This document shows positions 23,165 to 37,453 of a stretch of 64,000 bases of DNA, one piece after another. Origin of the DNA: Petrosia ficiformis (lineage: Eukaryota; Porifera; Demospongiae; Haplosclerida; Petrosiidae); contig OX345639.1 of the NCBI GenBank assembly GCA_947044365.1, forward strand, positions 7,621,718 to 7,685,717. Reading direction: 5' to 3'. The first letter of the stretch is position 1, and every line of letters starts with the position of its first letter. The translations under genes were made by a program, and so were the position numbers. The notes below the pieces were generated by a model, which was given only the letters and a program-made list of their open reading frames with translations, had not been told where the DNA came from and did not search any database.

Positions 23165-25205
23165 ATGTACTTTTATATGCTGTTGCTTGATTTACAATCT
23201 GACTGATTTGAAAACGAGGCTGTTTCAAATGCCTTTAATGCAACTTCACCAGAAGCCTCCCTACCATAAATCAACCACTTAATTATATTCATAACAGTTT
23301 GATGGATTATGGCTGAACAAAACCTAATTCTTAACTGTAAATCCAGCAAGTTTCTATTAAGATGGTTTTAAAGGGGATTTCACTCAAATACATGTAATAT
23401 TTATGGGCCATAGAGCTAAGATAATTTAACATGGTAAGATAATAGAAATTTAGAATTGTAATTTAATATACTATAATACTATGATTATAGATTAATATTG
23501 GATTTGTATCTGTTTTAACCCAACTCTCAACTTGGCTCATTTTAAAACCAGCCTAACCAAATGTGTTTTGGTTTAGGGTTATAGATAGAGTTAAAATTTA
23601 CAAATGTAGTACCTGTTAAAAGGCTCTGATGGAGTTGTCATATTGAAGCAGCCTGTTTTTAAAATGGGCCAGTTGATATAACTGATTTATGAGAGTAACA
23701 CATGATTATTGGAGAACTGCCCAGTACTAGAAAATACCAAAGTTTTCTGACATGTCTATTATTGATTGACTATAATACATAATTATACATTCAATCATTT
23801 GATTTGATGAGCAATACATAACATATACTATCATAGTGTTTGTTTAGTTAACATAAATGGATGTTTGTTTTCATAAAGTTATTAGCTAAAGTAAATTTTT
23901 TGATCTAAAAATAGCACACCTACAAAACATACATGATCAGAGCAATCACAGGTGTAGTAAAAACTCATAGCACTCTGTCGAGTTTGCATCAACAACACAT
24001 CAATGTACATTTGTTAAAAGCACCCACTTACTCATGTGCAATATGGAAATGACAGCACTTGGGGTGTGGTCTTGACATGCTTGTTGAGACCACACCTCTT
24101 GTGCTGTAATTTCTATAATGCACTGTTACTTATGTAACTGTGGAGAAAAGGGGTCATTTGAAACATAATTATTTAAAAATTAAAATTAATGATTACCTTT
24201 AAATGTTTGCTATTTAACCATCTTGTATTAGAATACAACTGAATAACCAAGTGTTGTCATAAAAAGATTTTCTACAACAAATTATTTATTTCCATTAATA
24301 ATACATACTGACATAATACAGAAAATGCATGAGGCCTTCAATAGAATTAGACAAATGACCTTAGCCATGTGGCAGAAGTTACATGTATACCAAATTTACA
24401 TGTACATGTATTATTATGAATATAAAGTATATTGTTGTACCACTCATAGCTATGAACACTGTTTAATTTCTGGTATTCAATACTGGAGAATGAATCAATA
24501 CCAATATTGGCATTCAAAGGTATTGTTCCTTCCCTTTACAATTTCATTAATTAGACTGTTATGTGAATTAGAATTATGTGATAAAAAATTTTTAATCTAA
24601 ACATGCTGTTGAGTAAAGGAACAAATTGCCAATATCAAACAAATATCACAATGAAAATTATTGGTAATGTGATATCTGATTCTATGTATGTCCATAATTA
24701 TAATAATTATTATGATATTAGATTATTAGATTCATTAAGGTGTCTATGATTACTAATATTGAAGACAAGATAATTAAATGGATAGTCTAAACATGGTTTA
24801 CTGTATAAACTAACACTTTACTGTATTGCCTTTGTCCTACTCAAATGCTTCTTACAAACAATTATAAATTAGTATTGTGCATTAATTATACATGCATGTA
24901 TTATACATGCATTTATTATTATACATGTGTATAGTTACTAAGTATACATACTGTGTGCATAGTTATACATACTGTGTGTTATACATACTGTGTGTATAAG
25001 TATTAAAGATTATATATTACATTACGTGTAACTATGGTGGAAATGAATGTCATAAGCAGATACAAAGTACATGTATGATAGACACTGAATTCTAGACGGG
25101 ATTCAAAGTCTCAAACCCATGTCATAGTTTGCTGGCATGTAGTATATCTTATCATGGATTGATAGATTACTGTAGCAACAGAAGCCATAACAGTACATTT
25201 ATATC
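23165..25205. other. No gene recognised
   Basis: AT-rich DNA. The ORF at 24325-24600 is open for 91 codons but has an Ile/Tyr-rich composition typical of AT-rich chance frames. Near 24885-25010 there is a cluster of short near-repeats (tatacatgcat, tacatactgtgtg). Confidence 0.4.
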
Positions 25206-25211
25206 TATTGA

Positions 25212-25689
25212 TTAACTTAGAGGATTGAGCTTGTTTTTCAAAATTCTTCTCATTTCCAACACTGGTGTCTCTATTGCATATATTTTGGCCACCGTTCACT
25301 TTCTCTACCCCAAACTTGGCTCCTTTTCTGACATGGCGTATTACTTCTATCAACTTGCTTACGGGGACTCGAAAGTCCCCAAGTGCTTTGTAGTATTAAA
25401 TCAAATGCAGTGCTCTCCCTATTTTGACTGGAACTGGGATTAACAAAGTGACCCCACTGCATGTTGGCACCAGCTACACCCACGATTTCAGGTTTTACAG
25501 CAAGGGAAATGCCTCAGGTAACCACCCACAAGAGCACATGGGCGGGGTCACTAATTTTTAGCCATTTTCATGGGCTTGTCCCTGACACCAATTACAAGCA
25601 TTGGAGTGCATCATAATGCTAGAAACACACTTCGAACTGCATAGGGGTCAAATGTCACACATATGTGACATACGTCCTCTAAGGGTTAA
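25212..25689. mobile_element. TTAA-flanked MITE, copy 1
   Basis: Bounded by ttaacttagaggattga and tcctctaagggttaa, inverted with TTAA at both ends, as in piggyBac (or Kolobok) elements. About 85% like the copy at 47471-47979. Both copies are open over the same 72 codons, but the differences are mostly amino-acid changing, which argues against a conserved protein. A perfect small hairpin ggggact/agtcccc lies at 25365-25382. Confidence 0.7.
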
Positions 25690-27053
25690 TTAATATACGC
25701 ATATATCTCTTTATCCATTCATTGATTTCATCCATTCATTATTTATCCATTCATCTATCCATTCATTTTTCTATTCAATTGGATATAACCAATTGACCTC
25801 TTTACTCTGGACTAACTGATAAAATAGTTGGTAATTACTTGTAAAATAAATATAAATACTAACACAATACATTGTATATAGTTGTTTATACTTTCATTAT
25901 TAAAATTTAGTGATTTAATTCAGCACATTTTTTTCAACAAAATCATTTTGATATTGTGTGAGTATTTCAATATGACTGGCTAGTATTCCATTTTCTGGTG
26001 ATAAATATATATAAGGAGATAGAACAAATAAATATATCCTAGATAGATAGAAAGATGAATATAAAACAGTTACATAGAAAGGTAAGTACATGTACATATT
26101 ATCGACAGATAGGTATTTGAAATGATGCTGTCTTTTAATTCAACATTGAAATTAACAAACAACAGTATCTTCTTACTAATATATTTGGTCAACAGTCCCT
26201 TTGCTAGCGATAATCATCTACAACCTGACTATATATCACTAATGACTAACAATCTCTCTCCTAGTATATGATCAATATTCAACAATGACAAATAGTCTCT
26301 CTACAACCAACAAACTACCACCTTTGTTCTTTACCTACTACATAATTTCCAACCTATAACTAATCTCCTAGTGAGAAATTACACCATTAGAAGACAAATA
26401 GATATAGTTAAGAGGAATTAGAACACTTTCATACAACATCTCATTAATCAGGTTGTATACTGGCTGTAGGCAGGTTCACAATACAATACAAAGGCTTTGT
26501 ATCTAGCACTAATTGCAGCAACAAAAAGACATAGATCGAGTCTATCTAGACACCATTGCATCAAACACAACATAAGCCTTTGTGTCATACTGTGAACCCC
26601 TTTTGGACAATATTAAAGTCAGCATAGGGTGTGGTTGCTACATGTTATTTGTTCCCATACCTATGAAAGCAAGACGTAACATACGTTGTAGTTCACCACA
26701 TACTAATACTAAACAATCCTGCAGTTTGAGCCTCGTGTGATCCTTTTAACTTGCAACAAATTTTAATTATTTTTCAAATGCCTTTGAAAGAGCAAAACCC
26801 AGGAACTACAGGTTCTATTGTAAATAACAGAAAAGAGTTTGTTATCAAACAGTAATATATAAGCGTCTAACCTCCATAAAATTTCAAAGTAGATCTACAT
26901 GTACGTGCATACCATCTACCACTGCACTTTTATTTGAGGAAAGAAAGGGTTAAACAATAATTATCTTATTATCAATACAACAAAAGTATAAGGTAATTGA
27001 AATTGATTTTAAAATAGTGAATTAGTCGTGAATCATTTAATAATAGTCATAGT
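25690..27053. other. 3' flank of the TGF-beta gene, no gene recognised
   Basis: A tccattcat tetranucleotide-like tract at about 25710-25770, then AT-rich DNA. Nothing coding is supported. The part nearest 27053 is probably the 3' UTR of the minus-strand gene. Confidence 0.4.
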
Positions 27054-28461
27054 CTATCTACATATGCAAGTTTCAAGAATCATGTCATTAAATTGCTGTA
27101 CAAATAATTCTCCTTCAAAGGAAAACAAAACAGTAAGTGGTTTTAATTTGTCTGATGCACAGCAAGGCTCCGCAGCACTTGTTGGATTCCTCTCTCTCAA
27201 TAGTTGTTGAAATACAGTGGAATTTGAAATTGTTGGCCACAAGAAAGGACAAAGTCCGAGACAATAATTTGGTTTGTACTGAAGAGGCATCATCACCCAA
27301 GTCCAACCTAAGTCATCAGCAAAATCAATAGTTAATTCACGAACACAACAATTCACTTCTGTTGGATCATTAAAGCAGAAATCAGTATCTAAACGAGTAA
27401 TGGCTTGTCGCTTTTTTCTTCCTAATCCTCTATTTCCTGATGTACCTGTGGAACTTGAAGAAGTGGACACATCTGTTCTTTCTTGTGGTCTTACAAATGT
27501 CAAAATAAATTGTGCACTTCGATTGCTAGAATCTTTGCTTGTGTCAAACTGAATGAGTGGAGGATAAGGACGATTGGTTGAAAGAGAAATAGGACAGCGA
27601 ATAGTTACCTCCAGCTGTATCTCACCAGTGGAATATTGATTGACATCCATCCACTTTTTCACAGCATTTGTAACATCAAATGGTTCAAATTCGTCTACAT
27701 CTGTCCTAACAATTCTAGTGTCCACAATTTCACGTTTATCCTCTTTGACTAAGTATGAATTATGATAGTGGTAGGTTGTATAGATAAAACTGATTTGAAC
27801 AGTTTCCATTTCTACTAGTTTCGTACGTGCTTTTGCAATAGATTTCACCCTTTCTTTGAAAATCAGTAATTCAGCAGATGTGAACATTTTTTGGCTAGTT
27901 AAATCAATTGGAAAGCGCAATTGATACACAGAGGGAGGGATAACATGGTAAAATGGAGAGCTATGAGCATCTCTTTTCCCAATCTTCTCCGACTCATCAA
28001 TTTGATGTACTATGTGAAGTAATAATAATAATATAAACTATAATTATGCATTGATAACTGTGTATAAATTATACTGAGAATACAAGTTGAGAAATAACTT
28101 TACCTGACTCGAAAAATTTTGGGTCTGACTCAAACACACGTATTTTACTGGCAAAAGAGACACGTTTCTCTCTTGCAAATGCTTTTGCCTGAGTGCAAGT
28201 TTCATCACTTGCTGTGCGAATATTTTCAGTTTCTTGAGCAACCATAAATTCTGACAATTTCTCTGCAGGAACATGAATAGGCAATTTTGGATTTGGAGGA
28301 GGTTCTTTCATTCCTAGTTTGGTAAGAATGTTGGTTCCAATCTGGTCCATTCTCTTTTGTATGCTCAAGTCAACATCACAAGTGAGATTGGGCACTTCAT
28401 CAGTCTGTGACAGAACACAGTACAATTGTAATAACAATAACACCACTTTGGCAAAAATCAT
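27054..28461 (-). CDS. TGF-beta family ligand of the TGF-beta (sensu stricto) type
   Basis: Two exons, 28461-28104 and 28009-27054, 1314 nt, 437 aa. The ATG at 28461 is chosen because a clean signal peptide follows (IFAKVVLLLLQLYCVLS). The propeptide starts NLTCDVDLSIQKRM...LTKLG..EPP, aligning with the straitjacket of the latency-associated peptide of TGF-beta 1, including its linking cysteine (Cys28). A furin site RKKR precedes a 117-aa mature domain with nine cysteines: DFCF, NCCVREL, YCLGLCP, PCC, and the C-terminal CIC. Blocks IDFADDLGW.W and CLGLCPFLW are characteristic of TGF-beta 1-3 rather than BMP or activin. No RGD is seen in the propeptide. Secreted, acting on type I/II serine-threonine kinase receptors. 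It lies tail-to-head with the KCTD3-like gene, both on the minus strand. Confidence 0.93.
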
Positions 28462-28712
28462 GACGACCTGGTGATGCACTACAACCTGCAAGTATTTTAT
28501 ACATCTCTATCACGTGGCAGCATTTCCTTGGCTGCATGCAAATTCTGTTTGTGATATTTATGTATAACACAAGTGCACGAAATCAATATTATATAATTAC
28601 TGAATTAAAAAAAAATCTGAAGATAGCAACTAAAAAATTAATACAGTTCAACAAAATCACAAACAAACAATTAATTATTATACAAATGAAACAAAATTTC
28701 AATAGCTAGATG

Positions 28713-31700
28713 TTAAACAGATGACGATTCATCCAATATACAACGTTCAGTGCTTGGTGGTCGACTGTTACCAGGAGTAATCGTAGTGTCAGAATCCACT
28801 GAAGTCACACTTTGACTCCCAATTACACTGTTAGATGAATCTAAACTACTTGGGCGTTTTGTCTCTACTGGGATCGTTAAGCTTATTATTTTCCGTTGAT
28901 TTTTTGGAGTGCTAGTATCAGAACTAACTCTACGCAGAAGATGAACATCACTGTCTATCTCAGTTTCCAATATCTCTGAACTACTAAGAGGTCGAGGAGG
29001 TAGATTAACTGATGCAGGTGAAGTTACTCTCTCTCGGGAGTTTATTTGTGTTGATGTGAATTGGCTTGAACCATTCTGTTGTGCTATATCATTTTCTGTA
29101 ATTACATCTTCAGAGGATATCTGCTCCATATTACCTGTTAAGGAGAGACTTGAACCACTGAACATTCCAGACATTCTTGATGAAGGATTTGCAAATTCCA
29201 CATAAGGAAGTTGAAGATGGTTTTCTGAAATACTATGCTGCATTACTGGAGTGCTTATTGGAGTGCCCATGTGACCAACAGAGTTAATTGGTTTGTAACC
29301 AGGACACATAATACTCAGTAAAGATGGAGAAGGAGATGGGGTACGTGAAGAAACAGTACTACTAGAACGAGATGCACCTGCAAGATCACAGTTTTTAAGA
29401 AGGTGAAGTAGTTCTTGCTGATTAGGTCCAGCTAGAGGCTCAGCTGAGGTTGAATGAAAAAAGAAAAGAAGTAAATGTGTTGTGTTAGAAAATCTAAGAG
29501 TTCTACATAGGAAACAAAATTAGAGTGGTATTGTAGCTATGATCAGGAGAGCATGTTCTTCAGAACTGTGTGATGCTCAATGGGCCCAGGGAGAACACTG
29601 ACTTACAAGTCTATTGCAATAAATATAACAAACTAAAATGGAATATTTAACACTAAAATCTTTGCAATGTCAAACATACCTAATTAGAAAAAAACGTTCC
29701 AGAAATGGTAAACATTGTACAATAAACTATTGGATTTCATTACAATATAATTATTTAGTTAAAAGTGTTTCAATCAAACAAATAATGCAACAAATGTGAA
29801 AAATTAATTATAACATCCTACCATTGCTTTTATGATACATCTCTAGTCCAGTAGTTAAGTCCCATAACTGTAAATATAAAATAGTTAGGTCATAACATGT
29901 TGACAACTAACATACAGAAACTCATCATATTAATAGTTACCAATGACAACAGACTAACATCATATAAATAACACATCTCATAAGGAAACATGAGAATGTG
30001 TTATGTAAAATGTTTTGTGAGTTTACTATAAATAAACAGTTGACACATAACTGTGGTGCTTAGGTCCTTTAGGATGATTACATTATACATGTGTATTGTA
30101 GAATTCAAATTAGACAAACCATCGTGGGCAGTATGGATATATAAGCAGACAAACGTATGCAAACTTTTTATATGAAAATAAAGATAGTAAATACTTTTGT
30201 GGGCACCATCCCAATGATTGCTTTTGATGGAGATTAATGTATGTACATGTATATACATTTATGTGTGTGTGTCACATGTGTTGTATATTGTACATAAAGT
30301 TAAGGAAATTATGTCATTCTGGGGACTCTGATCAATAAATAGGGATGGCATGTAAAAGAATGCATGGTTGAGCTACAGGAAGAGTTAGCTATTATTGTAT
30401 GGTTTGTACCATATATGGTTCTCTAGTCATGTATTGATAACAGTGTTACATGACAAACTGTCTTTATATAGTAAACCATTTCCTTTCTGGAAACAACATT
30501 TGGCTATGTACTAAAGGACTTAAATTTTGGCAAACAAAATGTCAACACATTTTGCACATCCTCTACAATAGACACATTTGACATAATTATAACATGTACA
30601 ATACAATATACACGTGTATATAATAATGATTACAAAGTACAAAGAAATTATACTTCCATCCTGAACTTTTGCTGTGCTTTTTCGGTTTTGATATCCCTAC
30701 ACACTCATTCATTTAAAAAAAAAAGGTTTTTTATTATTCTTATATAAATAGCACAGATGTCATCATAGTACACTGGAATTGATCTATTTATAGCCATTGC
30801 AGTTATTACTAATAGAAAAAAAATTTTTTATTAATAACCTCCAGGAACGTAGAAATCTATTTTCATGAAAAAGAGAATAATAATAGTGAATAGCGATTAC
30901 ATGTACATGTATAATAATAATTATGAAGTTTGCTACCCGTTGGTTTTCTACTTTAACAATGATCTTAGGCAATTTAAAAGGTAATGTTAGTCTCAATATC
31001 AAATAATATGTATACATTATAACATGCTTAGTGTGTTATATCAGATTTACAATCACCGAGCACGAGGGCCATAGGCCCAAGGGTGAGGTGATTATAAATC
31101 TGATATTTTAAAATATCAACCTCCCAAGCTGGGAAAGATTGATATATAAAAATATAAACCTGTTAGTAGGTACGTGGTGAATAATATAAACTACATGTAA
31201 CTCGCCTAATTTTAAATGTATGGTATATGAATTCATTATAAGATATTTATTAATATATATAGCATGCTAATAGGTCCTATATACAAAATATAGGACCTGA
31301 GTTTGTGTCCTAGGATGTGATATTGCCTGAGCCTGTGAGGGCTATATCACATTCGAGGACACAAAACAAGGGTCCTATATTCAGTATATAGGATCTATTA
31401 GCATACTATATACAATATATTGTATGATGGTGACATCTCCTGCATAGTGTGCATATGGAAGGTCTATATACAATATATAGGACTCACCACATCAAAGGGA
31501 TGATGTCACCATCATACTATATAATTATATATAATATATATACACACACATACGCACATACAATCACGTACTTGTACACTTCCATTCACATGTCCAGTGA
31601 AAATGAATTTTCTAGATCTCATCCCAACTCTATTGATAGCCTCACACTCATGCACACAGTATGTAGTAATATTACTACCATCAACAGAGTCAAGTTTACA

Positions 31701-34700
31701 CACTCTACAGACAATGAATAAACACATCATATAATCAAGTTTATTTTAAAGTTTATTAACTATGCAAATCTCAGTTTTAAAATATTGGAACTATAATTAT
31801 ACAAGTATATGTAATTGTACTGAACGTATATGAATGGGTTTACAAAAGAGTGCAGTTGCAATTGTATATACTAATATAATTTCATGATTTCATACAAACA
31901 GTAAATTAATGAACGATTACTTAAACAGCCAGTATACCAAGTTTTGTGCACTGATTAATCTTTCTACAGTATTACACGTTTGTATGTGTATACACATATG
32001 TATATTCCACACACTAAGTGTTATCATAATAAGTAAGTACATGTACATCAATCACACATGTGTATACACATATGTATATTCCACACACTAAGTGTTATCA
32101 CAACAAGTAAGTTCATGATGTACATCAATCACACATGTGTATACACATACGTATATTCCACACACTAAGTGCTTTCATTATAAGTAAGTTCATGATTTAC
32201 ATCAATCACACATGTGTAAACACATATGTATATTCCACACACTAAGTGTTTGTCATAAGTAAGTACATGATGTACATCAATCACACATGTGTGTATACTC
32301 CACACACTAAGTGCTTTCATTATAAGTAAGTTCATGGTGTACATCAATCACACATGTGTAAATTCCACACACTAAGTGCTTTCATTATAAGTAAGTTCAT
32401 GATGTACATCAATCACACATGTGTATACACATATGTATATTCCACACACTAAGTGCTTTCATTATAAGTAAGTTCATGATGTACATCAATCACACATGTG
32501 TAAACACATATGTATATTCCACACACTAAGTGCTTTCATTATAAGTAAGTTTATGATGTACATCAATCACATGTATATCTCTACAAGTGCTCTTTAATTT
32601 TTAACAACTCCATTTTTGCCATGCATTAACAAAGACATATGTATGCATAAGTCAACACCATTCCAAAACAATTCAGTTTATTCATTATATTTAATTATAC
32701 ATCAAAGAGCATCCTAACATGTACTCAAAACAAACAGAGTTAATTATGTAAGTCATGACATAGCTAATATTCTTTAATGTAGATTTAATTATATTAGTCA
32801 CGACATAGATAAGTAATACATTCTATATAGTGTGTTAAGCATTTTAACATAGCACAAGGGCTAGGCTTAATAAAGGATGACATTAGATAATGCATGGCAA
32901 AAATGGAGTTGTTAAAAACGCAATCAGGTGACTAATATATGATACGCACTAATGTTAATTAATTTAGATTTGATTATATCTGTCATATAGCGCTATATCA
33001 GATTGGTACTCACCAAGCCCAAGTAAAAATTGATTATTAATCCAATATAGCAATTATGACAGATCAAATACATTAGTTATATCCTGACTTATATCATTAA
33101 TGTGGTCAATCAGGAGAAACTTCTGTAAATAAATATGTAAATATCTTTAAAATTAACATGTTTCATAATGTATTGAGTGTGTTATGTACATGTGTATTAT
33201 GTGTACACGTATGTATGAATAACTTCATAAGTGATGCTTTTATTTTAATTAGATAGATGAAAATATTTGAAATATTTAAGACGTTCATGAAAATCTGAAA
33301 TAAAACATCCATCCATCTATTTACATGTATTTTACGGTTTATTTATTCATCCATGTATTTATCCATCTATCTTTTCATCCATGTATTTATCCATCCAACT
33401 ATTTATCCATGTACTTATCCCTCTATCCATCCATCTATTTATCCATGTATCTATCCATCCATCTATTTATCCATGTACTTATCCCTCTATCCATCCATCT
33501 ATTTATCTATGTATCTATCCGTCCATCTATTTATCCATGTATTATCCATCCATCTATTTATCCATGTACTTATCCCTCTATCCATCCATCTATTTATCCA
33601 TGTATCTATCCATCCAACTATTTATTTATGTACTTATCCCTCTATCCATCCATCTATTTATCCATGTATTATTCATCCATTTATCTATCCATACATCATT
33701 TTATCTATTCAAAGATTTCCACCACCATTCATCATCCACGCATCTAACTATTCATCATTAATTCATCCATCAGTTCATCCATACATTCATCCATTCATTC
33801 ATCCAGACATGCAGTCAAGATTTACAGAATGCAGATGCAGTTTAAAGGAGAGAAACGTTTCCTATATACACATGTACAGTAAAATGAGTGATTAAATATC
33901 AATCAATACACAACACACTTTCAATCTCTACAGGTGTACTATGTTTAGTCTATGATTATAACAACAATTTATGTTGTGGAGATTCTTCACATCAATTAGG
34001 AGGGACTATTGTGTATAATAGCACTATTATTATGGCTTTCAGTATAATTAATTAATGGATTCTGATGTAATTAACCATAGCTACAAGGGCAAAGGCATCT
34101 CCGGAAGTTGGCACATGTATGTGTTTTTGTGTGGTTAAAAAAGAACTGCACATGTACATGCACATGTATCTTACAAACTAATACTTTGAGATAATACAAA
34201 ATTTAACATGGAGAATTTGATGAAATTCATTATGAAATTTTCTTTGCATGTGCAGATTTCTGCTGTTGAATATCACCACGTCAACAGTTCCGTATATTGA
34301 TTGCCAGCAGTTAGTTTTTTGTGACAGTTTCTGCAATTAATCTACCACATGTGTGAAGGTTTGTTTTCATGACACCAACCTGTCTCCAGTTGAGGAAAGC
34401 CTCACAAATATAGTATCTGTATCAGGAATGACTCTCTGAATAAAAACCTGCTCATCATCACCTTCACCAAATGGGCCTAATATATAATGTAATAATAGAC
34501 TAACAATGAACAAGTTGAGAAACAATGGACTAACATGAAGGGACAATGGACAAACAATGAACAAGTTGAGAAACAATAGACTAACTTGAAGGGACAATGG
34601 ACTAACAATGAACAAGTTGAGAAACAATAGACTAACATGAAGGGACAATGGACTAACATGAAGGGACGATAGACTAACAGTGAACAAGTTGAGAAACAAT

Positions 34701-37422
34701 AGACTAACTTGAAGGGACAATGGACTAACAATGAACAAGTTGAGAAACAATAGACTAACATGAAGGGACATTGGACTAACAATGAACAAGTTGAGAAACA
34801 ATGGACTAACAATGAACAAGTTGAGAAACAATAGACTAACTTGAAGGGACAATGGACTAACATGAAGGGACAATGGACTAACAATGAACAAGTTGAGAAG
34901 CAATACACTAACTTGAAGGGACAATGGACTAACATGAAGGGACAATAGACTAACAATGAAGAAGTTGAGAAACAATAGACTAACATGAAGGGACAATGGA
35001 CTAACATGAAGGGACAATAGACTAACAGTGAACAAGTTGAGAAACAATACACTAACTTGAAGGGACATTGGACTAACAATGAAGAAGTTGAGAAACAATA
35101 GACTAACATGCAGGGACAATAGACTAACAGTGAACAAGTTGAGAAACAATAGACTAACATGAAGGGACATTGGACTAACAATGAACAAGTTGAGAAACAA
35201 TGGACTAACATGAAGGGACAATGGACTAACAATGAACAAGTTGAGAAACAATGGACTAACATGCAGGGACAATAGACTAACAGTGAACAAGTTGAGAAAC
35301 AATAGACTAACATGAAGGGACATTGGACTAACAATGAACAAGTTGAGAAACAATGGACTAACATGCAGGGACAATGGACTAACAATGAACAAGTTGAGAA
35401 ACAATGGACTATCATGAAGGGACAATGGACTAACAATGAACAAGTGGAGAAACAATGAACTAAAATGGAAAAACAATGGACTAAAATGGAGAAACAATGA
35501 ACTAAAATGGAAACACAATGAACTAAAATGGAAACACAATGGACTAAAATGGAGAAACAATGAACTAAAATGGAAACACAATGGACTAAAATGGAGAAAC
35601 AATGAACTAAAATGGAAACACAATGGACTAAAATGGAAACACAATGGACTAAAATGGAACTAAAATGGAGAAACAATGGATTAAAATAGAGAAACAATGG
35701 AAAAACAATGGACTAAAATGGAGAAACAATGGACTAAAATTGAAAAAAAGGACTAAAATGGAGAAACAATGAACTAAAATGGAAAAAAATGGAGAAACAG
35801 TGGACTAAAATGGAGAAACAATGAACTAAAATGGAAACACAATGGACTAAAATAAAGAAACAATGGACTAAAATGGAAAAACAATGAACTAAAATGGAGA
35901 AACAATGGACTAAAATGGAAACACAATGGACTAAAATGGAAACACAATGGACTAAAATGGAGAAACAATGGACTAAAATGGAAACACAATGGACTAACAA
36001 TCAACAAGTGAGAGACATGGACTAATAATAGAGGGACAACACTGAAGGGTAGTGGAGTAACAATGAGGATGTACATAACCTACCAATAGAGTTAACAGGA
36101 TAGAAAAGAGAGTGTGCTCCTTCAAGAGACAGTATTTTAAAAGATGCAATAGGAGAGGAACCAGGTTGAGTTGAAATACGACCTCTGAATCTGGTAATTG
36201 TCCAAGTTCTTACATGATTCTCAGCACAGACTATAGCAGAAACAATAAAATTACATTTCTGTTGTAGTTTTACAGACATACGTTAGTTATTTTGTATAGG
36301 TTACATTCTACAGAAGATCAATATTACCAATGGCATTTCATCAAAGATAATTGTGTAAAATTACAATGTACATGTATATGTAGATTAATCAATAACGTTC
36401 AATTTGTCATTAGTAGTTGACAATATTTACATGAAATATTTCTTGGGGACTACAATCATACACATAAACATACATAGACGCACAATATACATAAAGACAC
36501 ACAGACACACACACAGACACAGAGACACATAAATACACACAGAGAGACACACAAACACTCACAGAGACACACACAAAGACACATAAAGACACACAAAGAC
36601 ACACACACACACACACACACTTCCATAGACACACAGTAGATACTATTTTACCTGACACAAGGTGTTTTTCTCCTAGTACCACTTTAGAAACTGCATTAGC
36701 ATGTACGTTATAACTCTGAAAAAGTTGAGGGGCATGACCAATATTCTCAGGATGTCGTACAATCACTCTGACTCCACCTCCTCTAGTTCCATATGCCACT
36801 TCCATCCATGTTTGACCAGCATCTAGAAATCATAATGGTAAAATAAAATGTCTTACATGTGTAATAGTGTGTCATCTTTGTGTGACAAATACAATAGCTG
36901 ATTAGAGTACACATATACACAACTACACATATACATGTACATGTGTACATCATGCATGCATACATATTGCATACATGTGCATCAGTATGTATATATAAAT
37001 TCTGTCAGTAAACACTCAACAGTTACTACATGGCTCTCTGGAATGTGATGTTTTTGTGTCTGTTGAGAGAAGGATGGGGCATGTGACTTTGACATAATTA
37101 ACTTGTAGTCTAGACATGGGAATTTTTTGGTTGGTGTTTGCACACATATTTGTATATTCTAATTTACTTGATATACATAAATTGAACACACAATATAAGA
37201 ATAATTAAAATTACTACACATGATAATAAAATTAAATGTATTTACACCAAAGCACTTTCCATTAATGGCCTTTTGAGCCATAAAAATGCATGCTCCTGGA
37301 CTCTCATCAACAGAAGTCATCTACATGCAACTCAATTCAAATAAATGTCACCTGACCTCTTTAACTTACATGTACATACACATATATATTTGTACATATA
37401 TATGTACATATGTATATATAAT

Positions 37423-37453
<31 letters not shown>

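Noticed and set aside
23940..24050. Further ANAPC1 exon (ITGVVKTHS-like)
   Set aside because: It looked like the next propeller strand, but the splice phase from the 23162 donor would give a stop at the first codons.
24325..24600. 91-codon plus-strand ORF as a gene
   Set aside because: Composition typical of AT-rich chance frames (Tyr, Met, Ile); no motif and no convincing splice context.
25225..25443. 72-codon ORF shared by two TTAA elements as a conserved gene
   Set aside because: Between the copies, amino-acid-changing differences outnumber silent ones, so there is no sign of selection on the protein.
33325..33895. Overlapping plus-strand ORFs rich in Ile, Tyr, Pro and Ser
   Set aside because: Tetranucleotide-derived satellite read in three frames; no start context, no family.
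34367..35697. Two long minus-strand ORFs (over 400 codons) rich in Phe, Leu, His and Ser
   Set aside because: They are translations of the minisatellite; units of 21 and 30 bp without stops keep frames open. Only the last 34 codons of one frame are real KCTD3-like exon.
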